Source: Homalodisca vitripennis (Eukaryota; Arthropoda; Insecta; Hemiptera; Cicadellidae). From it: DNA of 64,000 nt. Location of the stretch: positions 150,688,501-150,752,500 of the forward strand of contig NC_060212.1 of assembly GCF_021130785.1 (NCBI RefSeq), given 5' to 3'. The stretch's first letter is position 1. Each line of letters opens with the position of its first letter. Of the stretch, positions 12,131-25,261 are shown in pieces. The position numbers and the translations under genes were made by a program. The notes below the pieces were generated by a model. It did not search any database. It saw nothing but the letters and a program-made list of their open reading frames with translations, and was not told the origin of the DNA.

Positions 12131-13584
12131 TTGTGATTCCTTTCCTGATTGTAAAGCTTTGCAAGATTTCTTATTTTACAGTTAGTGTGTCCAATTTCGT
12201 TTAGTTTTCGTAATAAACGTAACTGTTCATATCCAAAAATTTCAAAAATACTGCGAGTGTAAACACTTCAGAAAGACGTTTCGTTAGTGTAAGGATTGTA
12301 TCAAAGTAAAATTTGTATAATGAAATATCCAAAATTACAAAAGTGAAATGGGCTGCTTGTGGGACAACATTCAAGTTCGTGGTCGTATTATAAGAGCAGA
12401 ATAGGATCCCGGGTGTGCCATTGCCTACGGGTCAAATAGGTACTATTCCTGTACATTCGCTTGAGGAAGTTATCAGATATCTCATAGCCGTGATTTCTTG
12501 TTTTATTTCATTAACACTGCAACGGTGGTACGTGGTTACACGTAAATGTAAACACGCCTGCTATATTGAATAATTTATTTTCGGTTAATTCACCACACAC
12601 TCTCTTAAGACCATCAACTAGTCAAGTCAAATAGGCAAATAGGTCAGGTACCTTTCTCTTAGTGCATCGTCTGGAATGTGTTCCTGGAAGTGTAGGCGCT
12701 GCACTAAGAGTAAGGTGTATTGAAGCTAAACTCAACATTCACTTTGAATTAACCCTTCCCGCCATAGCCACGTTATGGGTAGAAATCTCAGTTGCTCCGC
12801 CGTGCTTAAGGATCGTGTCAGAAACATTGTAACCCGCTCAATTGTGTACTTGAAGATACAATGAGAATAGCTCTTTGCCTAGATTACACTACATTTATTT
12901 ATTTTGTAATCTTTGTGTCTTTGATGTTGAAGCGATGTAAAGAGTTCGTTTTCACCTTATTCGTCGCTGACGTCTTTTTAGGATCTCTTCAGACGAACGT
13001 GACTCCAGATTTCAGGAGTCAATGTGTGACGGCGTCAGCTTCCAGACACTGCACCGGAAACTAAACTAGGTGAACCGGAGCTAAACTCAATGTTCATAAA
13101 GCTATAGCAAAATAGGTAGAGTATCTGATACTAATTCTTTAGCTGTTGAAGATTTAGAGTCCAAGAATCCACAGTTTCCCACCTGATAACCAAAGGATTA
13201 AAATGCCGAGTAGTATAATTTATAATCTTTTGTGGTTAGAATAAATTTTTACAGATAGAAAAATTAAAAAATTTTACTAAAACTTCTTTTAGTGCATTCT
13301 CACTATTGGTTTACTACATAATATAAATAAACATAGCTATCGTGTATTGAATGTTTGTCTAAATGACATGGATTATTCTAAAGGTATGGACATGGTATTA
13401 AAATTGTTTTCACATTTTCAGTGTTTTGTTATTTTAATCTTTTGGACATTTTTACACCACTCCGGTGTTTTGTGATAATTTAAACACTTAAAAATTGTAA
13501 AGTCATACACAGAAAAAATGAGGATTTTTGTATAGTATAGTATAATCATGGTGTGGTTTCAACGAACCAAAAATAAACAAGGAA
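12131..13584. other. Unassigned AT-rich DNA
   Basis: No gene is supported. The sequence TTAACCCTTCCCGCC near 12751 looks like one piggyBac-type terminus, but no matching opposite end lies nearby. Confidence 0.4.
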
Positions 13585-13950
13585 AAGTACATCCACAAAC
13601 ATTCTCTTCCTGAAGTTGCTAAAAGAGATGAAACCCATATTTCAATATTTGACAAACACTTTTATGAGTAGGTTTACTACTTTGACATGTACTCAAAACC
13701 CGAACGAGTCCTTCAACGTGGTTATTTTGAAACGAGCTCCTAAAACCTTTTATGTTGGAATTACACCGAACATTGGTGTTTATGATGGTGTTATTTCATT
13801 TAACAAAGGTACAGTTGGAAAACTTGATATTTTAACAGCTTTAGGACTGATAATTTAAACCCTTTAGGACGTGAAGCTGAGTAAAGTGTTCAAGAAGTGG
13901 AAAAGAAGAAAAGAAAAAAAACATTAGACTGTCAAAGAGAGAGAAATAAG
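13585..13950 (+). pseudogene. Mutator-like (MULE) transposase C-terminal remnant
   Basis: The plus strand encodes KYIHKHSLPEVAK, then after a one-base frameshift near 13621 a 75-residue block with KEMKPIF, TQNPNESFN, RAPKTFYVG and VYDGVISFNKG. This motif order (HKHSLP, TQNxNESxN, PKxxFVG, VYxAVxxFNxG, LGL) is, as far as I remember, that of the Mutator-like transposase domain common in arthropod and cnidarian genomes. The block stops at 13858, where an intact protein would continue with a short basic tail; lysine-rich codons in another frame up to about 13950 may be its remains. Catalytic residues upstream are absent. It is a dead fragment. Assignment rests on motif memory alone. Confidence 0.6.
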
Positions 13951-16239
13951 AGAACAGCTTGCACAAACACTATGAATCTTTCATTTTTTAAAACAGCAAA
14001 TTCACCTAAAAGCGTAATATAGTATTGTCTTCCACTTTATTTGTGTTTTCTGAAAAATACCACTTTTGCCCACTTTGGTGCACTCTTTTCGAGAACTAAA
14101 GGAGATATAGGGATACAATTTTTACCAGATGTCTATATAATAAGCTGTACTACTTTTAATTGATTATGATTACAAAACAAAATGAAAAATTGAATTACCG
14201 AAACCTACGCATCAGGGAAAAATGTATTTTTTTAATACAAAAAAATATTAAGCCTGCTCTTTAAAACACTAATTTAGTGCAGTATACACTTAAACGTGGT
14301 ACAAATCAGATGTACAACTTTCAAAAGCCTACCTCTTTTAGTTTTTTGAGAAAAGTGCACTTGAAAATTCAAAAATTATATGGAGGAGATAGGGAGCGCC
14401 ATGTCCCCTTAAACCTTCTTCAAAATTCCACTGTTCACTCATACTTTACTGTTACTTGTTCTTTTACTGAACTTCCTCTCTCCCTGACGAGCAATACGTA
14501 TTTACAATGAAACGTGTAAATGAACACACCGACACATTAGCAAGTCTAAATTCGTTTGTGTAGTTCATTACAAGTTGAAATAAGCTTCCGCGATGGGTTT
14601 TCAGGGATGTGTAAAATAGTATAGGATTACATTCGGTTTCAGAATACAAAGCTTCGTGGTATTAATACTGCTCAGACACATAGCACTATGATCGTGTTAT
14701 ATCGGCCCAGAATTTTGTATGAGCTGTGTGAATCACGTCTGTGTGAATCTTAGAGCCACACCATTGCGTAACTTTTAACACAGCACTTATATTGGTTAAC
14801 ACTTGATGTAATTAATTGCTAAATACATTCAAACAAAATTCAAACGTTTATCACATACAATTAGACATTTCAGAATTATCTAATACGATTAGACTAGACT
14901 GCTTTCCGAAAAAGACCGTCGGAAACATTTGATATTGTATCATATGATCCAGCGTTAGCTAAATATGATACAATATTCATTAGAGGAGTTTACATCTCTC
15001 CTGTCACCCAACAAGGTCTAAATGATTGTCGGTCGGGTAACCTTTCCAAACTAGGTCTGCGGTTTTAGCCGGGCGCATCACACTGCAGACGACACAGTTT
15101 GGGCCCCTCAAGGTCACACCGAAGACAATGGTTCATCACCTCCAGCGTGGGAGCTCTGTCTAATTGTAATAATAAACCACTAATAGTCTGCCTCTGAGTC
15201 GACACAGAATAAAATATTACTGTATTCAGTTCTGCTTATCAAAATCGTTAAAATATACGAGGTGTTCATAGTCACAACTGTACGTAGGAGTTTTCCACGA
15301 AATACGCGTTATTTGTAAACTTGGCCGAATTATAACAGAGTGATCTCAAATTGCGCTTAACAATTTGGCGAACTAAACATGTAAAACAAAAAACAAGTTA
15401 CTATGACTGCTTCCCCTAAAATGTCTACCTGTATGTGTGTGTGTTTTATTTTGTACTAAATAATTCTTATTTATGAAATTATCTAAGATATAAATTTCGA
15501 ATTTGCAATGATTACACTGATGTTTGTATTGTAAATTACGATTTACAATAAAATTTAAATCCCTGCCAAATGGCAACAGCGCAAATTTTCTGCAACCAAA
15601 TTTTATGAAAACTAATGACAAGTCAAATTAAGAAGATCAATAATAAAACTAAAATTTTCAAGTATAATCCAATTATATACAAAGCAATAGGTGTTTATGG
15701 GAGTAGTTTCAACTGTAACTTTATCGTTTGACTACACCCAAATTAAAGCTCGATTAAAGATAGAATTTTGTATTTTTCAGTAACAGTACCCATTTTTGAT
15801 AGATGGTCAAAAGTTGGTTTCCTTGGTGTTATTGGTGTTGTGTCATCTATTAATTTGAATTATTACTCAAATGTCTTGGGTTTTTCGGGAAGAGGAGGAT
15901 GATTTTTAAATTCTTAACACTCCTCAGACGATATTATCTATTAAATATTCCCAAACGAGATTTTAAAATACTCATCCCGTCAAAAGTTATGGTGGAGGGA
16001 GGGTGAAACCTATGGGATATCCCATGTAGACTACACTCAGGACAGGAAAATAATCCGATAACAGGGAATACTGCCCGTAAAAATGAATAGCTACATCCTT
16101 ACAGATTCTTATCGACTATATTAAAAGCAAATACTTCATGAATTTATTTACTTCATGAATTGTTTTACTTCATGAACCTAGCTATGAACTTGACTGAGCG
16201 TCTGTCAGAGCGACTTGTGTCAAGCCCACCGATAGACAT
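13951..16239. other. Probable 3' part of the MULE copy, then unassigned DNA
   Basis: Sequence to about 14410 could be the untranslated end of the Mutator-like element; it holds two similar lines about reading 'GAGAAAAGTGCACTT' and 'TTCGAGAACTAAAGG', but no terminal repeat is identifiable. The remainder to 16239 is AT-rich with scattered short frames and no supported gene. Confidence 0.3.
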
Positions 16240-16640
16240 GCTGCTTTAATCAGATTCGATTTTTTTTCGGCATCGATGGTCCCGACTGCTGATGCATCTG
16301 TTGCAGCAGCGAGCTGCCGCGCCGCGACTCGAAGGTGCAAATCAATAAGACATGGTAAGGGGGAGGGGGGCTTGTCGGAGACTGCCTCAAGAAGGGAATG
16401 CTATGCGGTCGCAGTGTAGTAGCAGTAGCTGGTCCAGGCCGCGGGCGGTGGTTAACATTTGAATTAATTGGCAAGCCGAGCCGAGCCGACCGGTTAGCGG
16501 AGTCGGACCTTATCTGGCCGGTACACAGAACCGTGTGCGGACCGGCCGCTAGCGCTCGCAATGGACTGCCGCAAGGACTGCCACTGGAATCAGTGTTATT
16601 CATAACCTGCTTCGCTTCATACTGTATAACCTCCTCAGGC
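16240..16640. promoter_or_regulatory. GC-rich, CpG-dense island
   Basis: The island has overlapping open frames on both strands (minus 16648-16250, 132 codons; plus 16398-16715, 105 codons), typical of CpG islands. Its core has repeated CCGAGCCGAGCCGACCGG and GGCCGGTACACAG-type sequence. The minus frame is proline- and serine-rich, as are many disordered insect proteins, so a coding exon cannot be excluded. I do not recognise either product. Confidence 0.3.
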
Positions 16641-16959
16641 CCAGGCAATATTCACCACAGTATACAGGAACTGGGCAGATTAAATGTAGATATTAAAGAT
16701 AACTCCGTGAATTAATAGGTTACGCTCTGTGAAAAAGTACGACAACTTTAAAAAATAACAAGATTACTACAATTGGCACGGATTAAAATACATTGTACGA
16801 AAGGTTTCAGAATTTTCACATCATTGATCCATTGAATTCCGACAAATGCATTTATACAATACTCGTATTATGGCATTTCTTGAAAACTCAAATTTTTACA
16901 AAATCCTAAACAGGTCCTGTATTTTAAAAATGAAAACACAAGGTGTTGACAGTTGACAA

Positions 16960-17700
16960 GCATGAGTGCGACAACAGTGGGGACCGGCGCGTGAGTGCAT
17001 ACACGGATCGAGTGGCGCATTCCTAGAGGCCGGTCAGCGAAATGTCAGTTGTTTGCATAACAACCTGTCCACTCCACACATCGACTCGGCTGCTTTATGT
17101 GCAAATAGCGTTTATGGCACATCGGTGGGCGGCAATCAAACACACTATAAACCGCAGGCGAAATGTCACTTCACTGTCACATCGCGCCGACACACGTCGT
17201 CACGTTTACACGTCCATTACAAGAAACACTGTTACGGTGTACGGCCAGGCCTATTAACGGACCACGCTTTAACCGGCCACAATTGTAACCTTCTCTAACC
17301 GCTTGTTGCTTGACAAGAATTCGGATTAAGAGGCAGTGTTCAGCAAAAAACGAACAACGATGAAACCTCACCTTCTTTACATCTTTACAAGACTCACAAG
17401 TGCCTATCGCATCAGGTCTATTTAGCATTACTCCAGTAGTACTCCAAAACAGTAACTGTAATTGTGGAGCTGGTGCTGCAGAGTGAGGACGCATGGAATG
17501 CAGTCACCACTCATGTACATGCGATCCTTCATCGGAAGCGTGAAGACGGATGCCTGGCTGACCTCTAGCTTCCGAAACAAGTTGTTTTGTCCTGGGTGGG
17601 ACATAAGACACACGGACCAGGCAAGCCGTAGGGGGTTTAGTGGGTAGTCCGCAAGGGAGTCCCACACTCCGTGCGCAAATGCATTCCCCCTACGTAAAAA
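16960..17700. promoter_or_regulatory. GC-enriched block with overlapping open frames
   Basis: This region has higher GC than its flanks and long overlapping frames: plus 16966-17298, minus 17494-17177, minus 17667-17428. The last includes SHPGQNNLFRKLEVSQASVF and looks somewhat protein-like, but I know no family for it. A GTGAGG donor-like sequence on the minus strand lies near 17367. Promoter, 5' exon or exonic remnant are all possible. Confidence 0.25.
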
Positions 17701-18281
17701 AACTGTAAAACAGCGAGTTTCACGTCACTTAGTGTAACCGGCCAAAACTCGTTATCCGGCATCCGGTCCGATACGAGAGGGTCATACTGGATTAATATAT
17801 TGCCTTAAAATGCCACATGGAGGGGGGTGGTGGAAAATAGGTTCTACACCACATTAAGATGTTTACAAATTAAATTTTAAACCATCAACTGCATGTGATG
17901 TTGTACGACGTTTGAGTAGATTTATGAGTAGCTAAAGTACCAGAGTAGTTGCGTAACATATTACGCTGCCATTCTAACTACTCTGAAGGTAGGGAGCGTC
18001 AAAGATATTTATTCTATTTCCAAACAGCCGCCGACCCTACATGAGGCACTATAAGGAGGTAAAATGGGCTTTTTAAAATATTTTTTTTAATTTTTTAAGA
18101 AATTTTGGTCACAGTGCTTTAAACTACTATTTCGGACGACAAAAAAGTTTTTTTTATTTTTTATAATCCCACAAGGAGCAGTAGGCATTTGAAATATAAT
18201 ATTTAGGGACATTTTATATAATAGTTGAAGATAAGGATGTGAACATTTAACAGTGTACGTGAAAGATGGCTGAGGTAACAG
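17701..18281. other. Unassigned AT-rich DNA
   Basis: Nothing recognised, apart from homopolymer runs of A and T around 18070-18160. Confidence 0.45.
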
Positions 18282-18567
18282 GTTTTTATTCCTAAAATAT
18301 TTAATTTCCGGAATAAAAAAGTATTAAGGAAATTCTTCATAGTAGCTTTTTAAACTTCAAACAATATAATTCCCTTAAAGTTTCATATTTTTATCTTCAG
18401 CAACTGCTACTTTTTTATTCATACTTCAGCAACATGTTTTTATTCGTACAATATTTAATTTCCGGAATAGAAAAGTATTAAAGAAATGCTTCATTGTAAC
18501 TTTTAAAACTTAAAACAATGATTGCCCAAAAATGTTATATTTTTATCTCCAGCACCACCTACTTTTA
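18282..18567. repeat. Diverged tandem duplication, ~154-bp period
   Basis: Copy 1 starts at 18282 (GTTTTTATTCCTAAAATATT) and copy 2 at 18436 (GTTTTTATTCGTACAATATT). Both continue with TAATTTCCGGAATA, AAAGTATTAA, CTTCAT, TTTTTATCT and CAGCA. Copy 2 ends near 18567. Numerous substitutions show the duplication is not recent. Confidence 0.8.
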
Positions 18568-19886
18568 GTAAATCGTTTAACAACTTCTGCCTTTCGGTTG
18601 TGGGATGTTCTTCCACAGTGTACCTCAGAGCCTTCGATAAGCGCGCTCGCTTGTGGGCGGAAGTCAGAGCCTTGATGCCGGGGGCTCAGGGGGGTATAAC
18701 GGTTGGCGGCCGTGGGGTGAACTTGAGGCATTGGAAAACAAGTTGAATTAAAGCGAAACAATCTGGTAATAATAGTGGGAATGTGTGTAAAGTGTAATTA
18801 ATTATTGATCCCTGTTTATTTAAGCTAAAGTTATTTCAAATATATATTTTCATTATTCTAAATTTAAATACATGGAATTATGTTTAGATATTAATGTAAT
18901 TACGTTAGTTTAATATTTTATGAGGTTAAGTGGTAGAGAGGAGTAATTAATAAAGCCATTTTAATTTCGTCCATTTTTATTTGGGCCTGATCGCAAAGTT
19001 GGATGGATATATTCCCTCCTACTTCACATGCCTGACATTCCACGTGACATCTTCACGGGCGTTACTTTAAATTTGGCTATGAATTTAAAATAAACAACAT
19101 TTCCTAACTAAAAATCTATTTCACCACTTCAATCATGCAACAGAGTTTTAACAGAAAAACTCTTCTTGATACTTAATAAAACACGGGCTAGCAAAATAAT
19201 TATATAGGTATAAAATCCAATTTTATTTAGGTAATTCCCACATAATAGCCACTCGCAAGGTTTTCTCGCAGTTGGAATGTTCTGTTTTTAATAAGCTTCG
19301 AGCAACAAAAGATACATGAAATACGCAGGTTTTGGACTACAACAAAATGGTTGTCCATCAAAACACTCACCTTTACCATTATAAAATGTACACAAAATGT
19401 GTAGGTATCGTTTTTCCTGCTATTGTGATTTCGAAAATACACGATGTAGTCTTGTGAGGTAGTTTCATAGGAAACTCGTTTCGTTAATATACAATGCCCG
19501 CATATAACGTAAGCCTACAAGACGCTAGCGATGTAGACGTGCTTGGGGAAGACAGCAAAAGGTCAACTATATCACTGTGGGAAATAGTCTGTCGCGTGAA
19601 TCCCAAGGCCAAGGTCACACCCCCAACCAATTATCTTACGTCCACATGATTAGTAAAACATTAAATTCATTTCGGAATGGAACACATTCTAGTACTCTAA
19701 GATGGTGTCTTTGACTAAAGTATGATACATATCACTGCAAGCGTAGGCTGTGGCAAGTCAACTGTTGCGTAATACACTTAAAGTCTGAGATATAATGTTA
19801 AAAATTTGCATGAGTATAACAGATTATTTTCTTGCAACAACTCAGTATTAAAATGAGTAATAAAGATACCAATCGATTAAGATTAC
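18568..19886. other. Unassigned DNA with a small GC-rich patch
   Basis: A GC-rich patch at 18610-18740 carries overlapping frames on both strands and is unassigned. The rest is AT-rich. On the minus strand this would be the intron after the candidate exon 20236-19887, if that exon is real. Confidence 0.35.
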
Positions 19887-20236
19887 CTTATGACAGACCT
19901 TGGTAACAATGTTGGATGAAGACCAGCAAGGGCTGTGCGGGGGATATATTCTGTTGATCTGTCCAAAATGGGCATGTTGGGTGAAGGTAGGAAAGGGGCC
20001 AGTTCTCCTATACTTCCTATATTTTCCCACTTATGTCGGTCTCCCCAACGTTCTAGTGCATTTTGCTTAAATTTTCGCAACATTAAATGTCGGAAAAGTA
20101 ACCTGAACAAGCGGAAATCTACAGGCCGACGGCTATTAAATGAGCGTCCGTTATAAGCTGCTAGAGAGGGCAATACAGTTGGAACGGAATATACCCCATT
20201 CTCAACTTCAGGTTTAGGCGAAACTGTTGTAAACAT
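19887..20236 (-). CDS. Candidate first coding exon, unidentified protein
   Basis: The minus-strand frame starts at ATG 20236 in a favourable context (AAAAATATG). It encodes 116 codons plus two bases, then meets a plausible splice donor, CATAAG|GTAATC. The product is neither AT-biased nor repetitive. It begins MFTTVSPKPEVENGVYSVPT, has an Arg/Lys-rich middle (residues ~35-70) that includes FRLLFRHLMLRKFK and RWGDRHKW, then a proline-rich end. There is no signal peptide or clear membrane segment. I do not recognise the family. A 73-codon frame on the opposite strand overlaps it, so chance is possible. Later exons would lie at lower coordinates, perhaps outside the window. Confidence 0.35.
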
Positions 20237-20499
20237 ATTTTTGCTTCACTTAATGAGAATGGACTTAATGATACAAAGCTGAAAACATATGCAGCTTATG
20301 ATGGTGTGTACGAAACGCCTTTTAATTGAAGTCCACAATATATTTCATTGTCCTTGCATTCCATCTTTTAGACAGCATGCAAACCGATATTTTGATTACA
20401 GCCTGTCTCGTAGGTATTTTCTGGCGATACTATCTACATCGCCGATATACCGTTAATGAAGTCGAGGACGTTGGAACACTGTGATACACATGACGTACA

Positions 20500-20745
20500 T
20501 TATATATGTATAGCCTGTATTGTTGATTACGCAGACGATACTACCTTAGACACTTAACACAATGAGTTTGTAACACGGAGTCAACTCTCTAGATACCCTT
20601 AGAGACTACTTCAGAACCTGAACGCTAAGACCCTCACAGAGGAGACAGAAGTTGTCTTTTTTAATATGGACCACGAAGTTGCTAACTGCAAGCTTAAAAT
20701 GAGTTTTTATAGTGTCCCTTTTCGTCATATGAACACGCTGATAGT
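20500..20745 (+). pseudogene. Reverse transcriptase palm remnant
   Basis: The plus strand encodes IVDYADDTTLDT followed by blocks such as SQLSRY and LNAKTLTEETEVVFFN, in the order of the RT catalytic Y-x-D-D box and the downstream NxKTExVFF-type motif of Jockey-like retrotransposons. A stop follows TLDT, and no other RT motif is intact. Further plus-strand segments to about 21290 may belong to the same element but are too decayed to align by eye. Confidence 0.5.
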
Positions 20746-22489
20746 ACTCAGGGATCACGTTATATCAATATGACATTTAAAAGTCATTATTAGGACTGCA
20801 AGGAATGTTTAAACCAGAACAAAGAGAGTGTAGCATCAAACTAGCATGGCTTGGGTGAGCCAATGCTAAACGTTTTGCTTAGTCTCAGCTTTGTTATTGG
20901 TATTTTCAACAACTGAAAGCTATCCTCCTGTACTGCTCGAATCTAGATGCTCCTTAAAGCTCAAATCTACAATTTTGACGTTCCTGTTCATGTGAACAAT
21001 TGGTGATAATCTATTGACAATTCTATCCTTGGCCCCCACTAATGCACTGATATCTCCTGTGATTCAACGCAGAGAGGCTGGGGTGTGAGGAAGATAAAGA
21101 CCACTAATTTGTCCGTCTTCCAGGATCTCCCAACAGAGTGAAATCGCTAACGGAAGTTTCCCTAACATTACGAATCCTACTTATTTGAAAGGAAGTGTCT
21201 GTCCGAAACAATGATGGGTAAATTCTGAAGTTCAAGGGGAGAACGGGAAAGTGGTAAATCCTTGATGCACAAACAACGCTAGTAGGCAAAAAGGTTTTCC
21301 GCAGGAAGGAGTAGACTATACTAAATAAATTTCACACCTATCTTGATAGACGGATGCAATGCTTGAAACGCAAGTAAAGGCAGTTATTGTCCACAGAACC
21401 CCACATAAATTTCGTTTTCATATTTCTCACGTTAAGGTCGTCATGGGAAACCCATGTAATTTTATTTGGCATCACTAATATTCAAGCCCCCCCACTGGCT
21501 TCCTTACTTGCCATCTTTTAGCTGAAACAATTTTATTTTTCTTGGACTCCAGTGGCCCCCTATGTGCCGTTTTAAGTTGTGTTTCCGCATTGTCTATTTT
21601 CGATTATACTGGTTATAATGCAATTTTTGGGTTATTTTTTTAATACTTTACATAATTTTCTTTATTGACAAAAGACAATTTTAATCAATACCTAATTAAA
21701 TTGTTGTTTTTTTTTTTTGTTATTTAAAAATGTAATAAAACTAGTATTTTGAATTATATAACCTATATTTTTATGGTCAAATGTTGCCTATGCTTGCGAT
21801 TTTGTATGAAATACATCATAATTGCAATTGAATAAATACATGCATATTGTTTCTATATATTGGTGTTAGGTACTGTATAGTTTTGCATCTAACACTTTAA
21901 AAAAACTCATGCACATGGCTATAATCAAAGAATTTACATTTCCCCTCAGAATGACAGCATTTTGCAAGAAAATTGAGTAATTGTTATATTTATGGGGTTT
22001 AACCAATATATTACAGTTCGCGCACACTAATAATCCAAGGAAACAAACAAAACTATAAATATAAATGCAAATTATTTATATTTATATTTTTAAGCGCGTT
22101 TTTTAAAATGGGGTCCAGTAGCCTCGTGTGTGTCTGTTGAAGGTTAATTACGGATGGTTGAAGGCTTTCCGTGAAAACAGTGTTGATCCTCTAAATTGGA
22201 AACGGGGACATGGCTGTGTGAAGGAAGGTACTTTAACCACTGACATAGGGACAAAATACGCTGATGTTTAAATGTTAGAAATACGTTTGATACTCGTCCA
22301 AATCAATATGCAATTCAGCTTTAGCGCTTGTGTACGTTTAAAAAACCGTCCACCACTGCCTCTTGTGCTCATATGTACAGCTCACGCTAAAATCATAACT
22401 GGCTCAGGGAGTGTTAATCGCAGTTCGTTTTATCGCAGTTGTATGCGGGTTTAATATATCCAGCACAATAACAATTAATTACAGGCATT
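20746..22489. other. Unassigned DNA, possibly decayed retroelement at first
   Basis: The part up to 21300 may continue the retrotransposon remnant. From 21500 onward the DNA is strongly AT-rich with no supported feature. Confidence 0.35.
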
Positions 22490-22790
22490 TACAGCGCCTG
22501 TCGGCGGCTATACATTTCCCCAAGGACATTTCCCACGCAGAGTAACTGGCGGAGAAACTACTATTCTCGTCATGGGAAAATTCCATTGTTAACACAGGAA
22601 TACAGGAAAGGCTCACTTAATTCGCGCAACCTTGAAGTCGACGCTCGGATAGGAAGCGGCGCAGGCGAGTTTCAATGTCAAGTTCAGCCGACGCCAAGGT
22701 CAACGTCTCAGCTTATCGCCCCAGGGACTCGGATTCGAACACCGATTAGGACGCGGCACTTTCATACTCAGAAAAAAATCAGCCTGAAAC
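22490..22790. promoter_or_regulatory. GC-enriched patch
   Basis: A moderate GC and CpG rise spans this stretch. It contains GGACTCGGATTCGAACACCG, whose reverse complement resembles a Pol III B box (GTTCGAATCC), but no A box or tRNA fold is present. A 69-codon plus frame (22586-22795) is unremarkable. Confidence 0.2.
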
Positions 22791-25261
22791 CATGAGATTA
22801 TCGATTTCAGGCAAATCTGTCACAGAATTTATCATCCAAACCCAGTTTATTTTACAATTCACCAAATACTTTAACCCCGATAACCTTGTTCAGGGTTTAT
22901 AGCTAAATTAACAGTCTCAACTAACAAAAGATTATTTTTGCTCTTTGCATGAGGTGTTGTTTAGCGATCCGTCTTAGCGAGAAACCAAATCATGTGATCG
23001 TAGCGAGTCAATGGTGCCGAAGTTCAGTTTGAAAGGACACGGTCTGTTAAAATAAGTAGTAAATTACAAAACCTGTTGATTTAAAACTCTGTTAAGAATT
23101 AAACGTTTTAAATATTGGTTTACAAAATTACACGCCCAAAATAATGACTTGAGTTCCAAACAGAGACCAATGGCCGAATCTGTTGAACCTCATGGTTAAG
23201 AATAAAAGTTAAGATAGTAATTGAATAACAACTTTCTTTGCATGGCTCTAAAATTCAAGAATTATATACTATACACGTGTACCTTTCTTGTATAAAAATT
23301 TGATCTTGATCTGCTCGGAAGTTTCTGAGTTATATCTTTCATAGATGCAGTTCAGTTGAAAGGGCTGTCTGTACCCTTTTTCGTTGCTATCGACATAAAA
23401 CAGTGCATTATTGTTTATAAATCATTTACTTCAAATGTCTAAATTAAGAAATAAACAAACTAAATGTTTAGGTCACTCCCGTTATTGTAGGCCTACTGAT
23501 CAGTTTGTGGTCAACGTCCAAACTCGAGTATCCATACGTTTTATTAATCCGAGAGTAATCTATTCGCCATTACCCTTCCCCGCCTGCAGGGCTGAAGCGG
23601 CAAACTCAACTCTGCTAGTTTGTTGCCGCCTACTAGTTGAAGGCGTTTTAAATTTAGTCAATAACACATGTTATTTTTTCTTTCTTGTACTTATTGAATC
23701 ATTTAATTTAATACAATAAGTTGCAAATAGTTTCAACGAGTTTGATATCTTCAGCCAGCACAATTTGCCGCGAAATCCAATAAATAGTATTAATTGGCTG
23801 GAGTAAACGATGGAATCAACTATTCATTATGTTGAATATTACAGAAGTCAGTATTTCCGTTGTCCGCATCGTCTGTACAATAATAAAGTAGACACAGAGA
23901 GCAAACCTATGCCGGGATGAAAATTTCCAAGACGAATATTGTCCGAATTCAATGAATTTATAAGTGATTTGTAATAATGTTGGTGGTTCTTACGTTGCAA
24001 AACCGAAAGTCCGGGGCGATCTTGGTTCACCAACCGATATTTTAAATGGTCTACTCCGGAAATTCCCAATAAAAGTACGTTTATTGAACTAGGTACTCGA
24101 AGACACGGCCGTCCTTCGGCGCGTTTCATAATTTTTTGTCTTACTCATATTTTTTTATAACAAAAAAGGTAAATTCATTTCGAAATGTAATATACATCTC
24201 AAGTACGCCTAGGTTTATGATTATTTCTTAAACACAAGAATTGAAACCGTCTAGTGTGTTAGCTGCTAAATTTGACTTTTTTTAGTCCATTCAGAGTATA
24301 AAATATCCTAATAGTATTATAAAATAACGTATAAGCACATTCTATTTAAAAACTTAAAACCTGTTTCGTGAACATTTTTTCCCAACTTCCGTATGGCTCG
24401 TATATGTGTGCAAATGTTGTAATTTACCAAGAGTACATCAATAACGATAGATTTGAGTTGATCAGGTTTAGACAGTGGTTAGTGATTCGCCGTTTCTCGC
24501 CAACAAGGACACATATGTCTAGCCCGGTAGGCTAGGGAATTGGACTGTAACGTCAATCTCATTTGTCAATCAATACCAGTATCTAAGTCGACAGAAAATT
24601 GCCGGTTCCCTTGTTTCCCGATTATATGATTAACTACAGTAAGCTTATAACATTTGGGACTGGAATGGACATATTAAGCTATTTTTAAGTTCACGTTTTC
24701 TGGTCCTCAATAAAATGCAGTGGCAACGTGCTCTCGGTAGGTTACTATTTTTTGGGTATATCCTGTTGTAACATGTTCGCATGTTAACCTGGGTTTGTTT
24801 GTAGTCAATTTTCAACAGATAACCGCGCTAGAGTACATAAGACACAACCCCATTATTCCAATTTTATATCAACTGTCCACAAAACTTGTTTTAAAATCTA
24901 CTCCAAGTTATAAAACCGAAGAAGAACACGCGGACTGTTGGTAGTACGTCAATATTCGGAATTCTCTAAACAGCGTCCACATGACAAGTTGTCGAGAAAT
25001 GATCCACAGTGTGATTTCGACTTCTGCGGAGAGGTGCAGCTGTCTAACGATCAGAGAGGGCACCACAACACACTTTTAAACATAACTCATACAAAATAAT
25101 TGAAGAATTGCCATTTAAAATGTATATAAATCTACGTACTGATGTAAACAAACATTTACACATATTTAATTGTTTGCACTCCAAATGCTATTGTTTTTAT
25201 TACTGGAAAACATTTTTTTTTATTTCTAAACATGGGACGAATTTTTTATATTGCTATGTTG
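22791..25261. other. Unassigned AT-rich DNA
   Basis: The longest frames are plus 23411-23719 and minus 24129-23848. Neither shows a known domain or clear splice context. No transposon ends were found. Confidence 0.45.

Noticed and set aside
12751..12782. TTAACCCTTCCCGCC, a piggyBac-like terminus
   Set aside because: No inverted partner with TTAA lies within a plausible distance, so a single 15-bp match is not enough.
22720..22745. GTTCGAATCC on the minus strand as the T-arm of a tRNA or a SINE B box
   Set aside because: No acceptor stem, anticodon arm or A box can be built around it.
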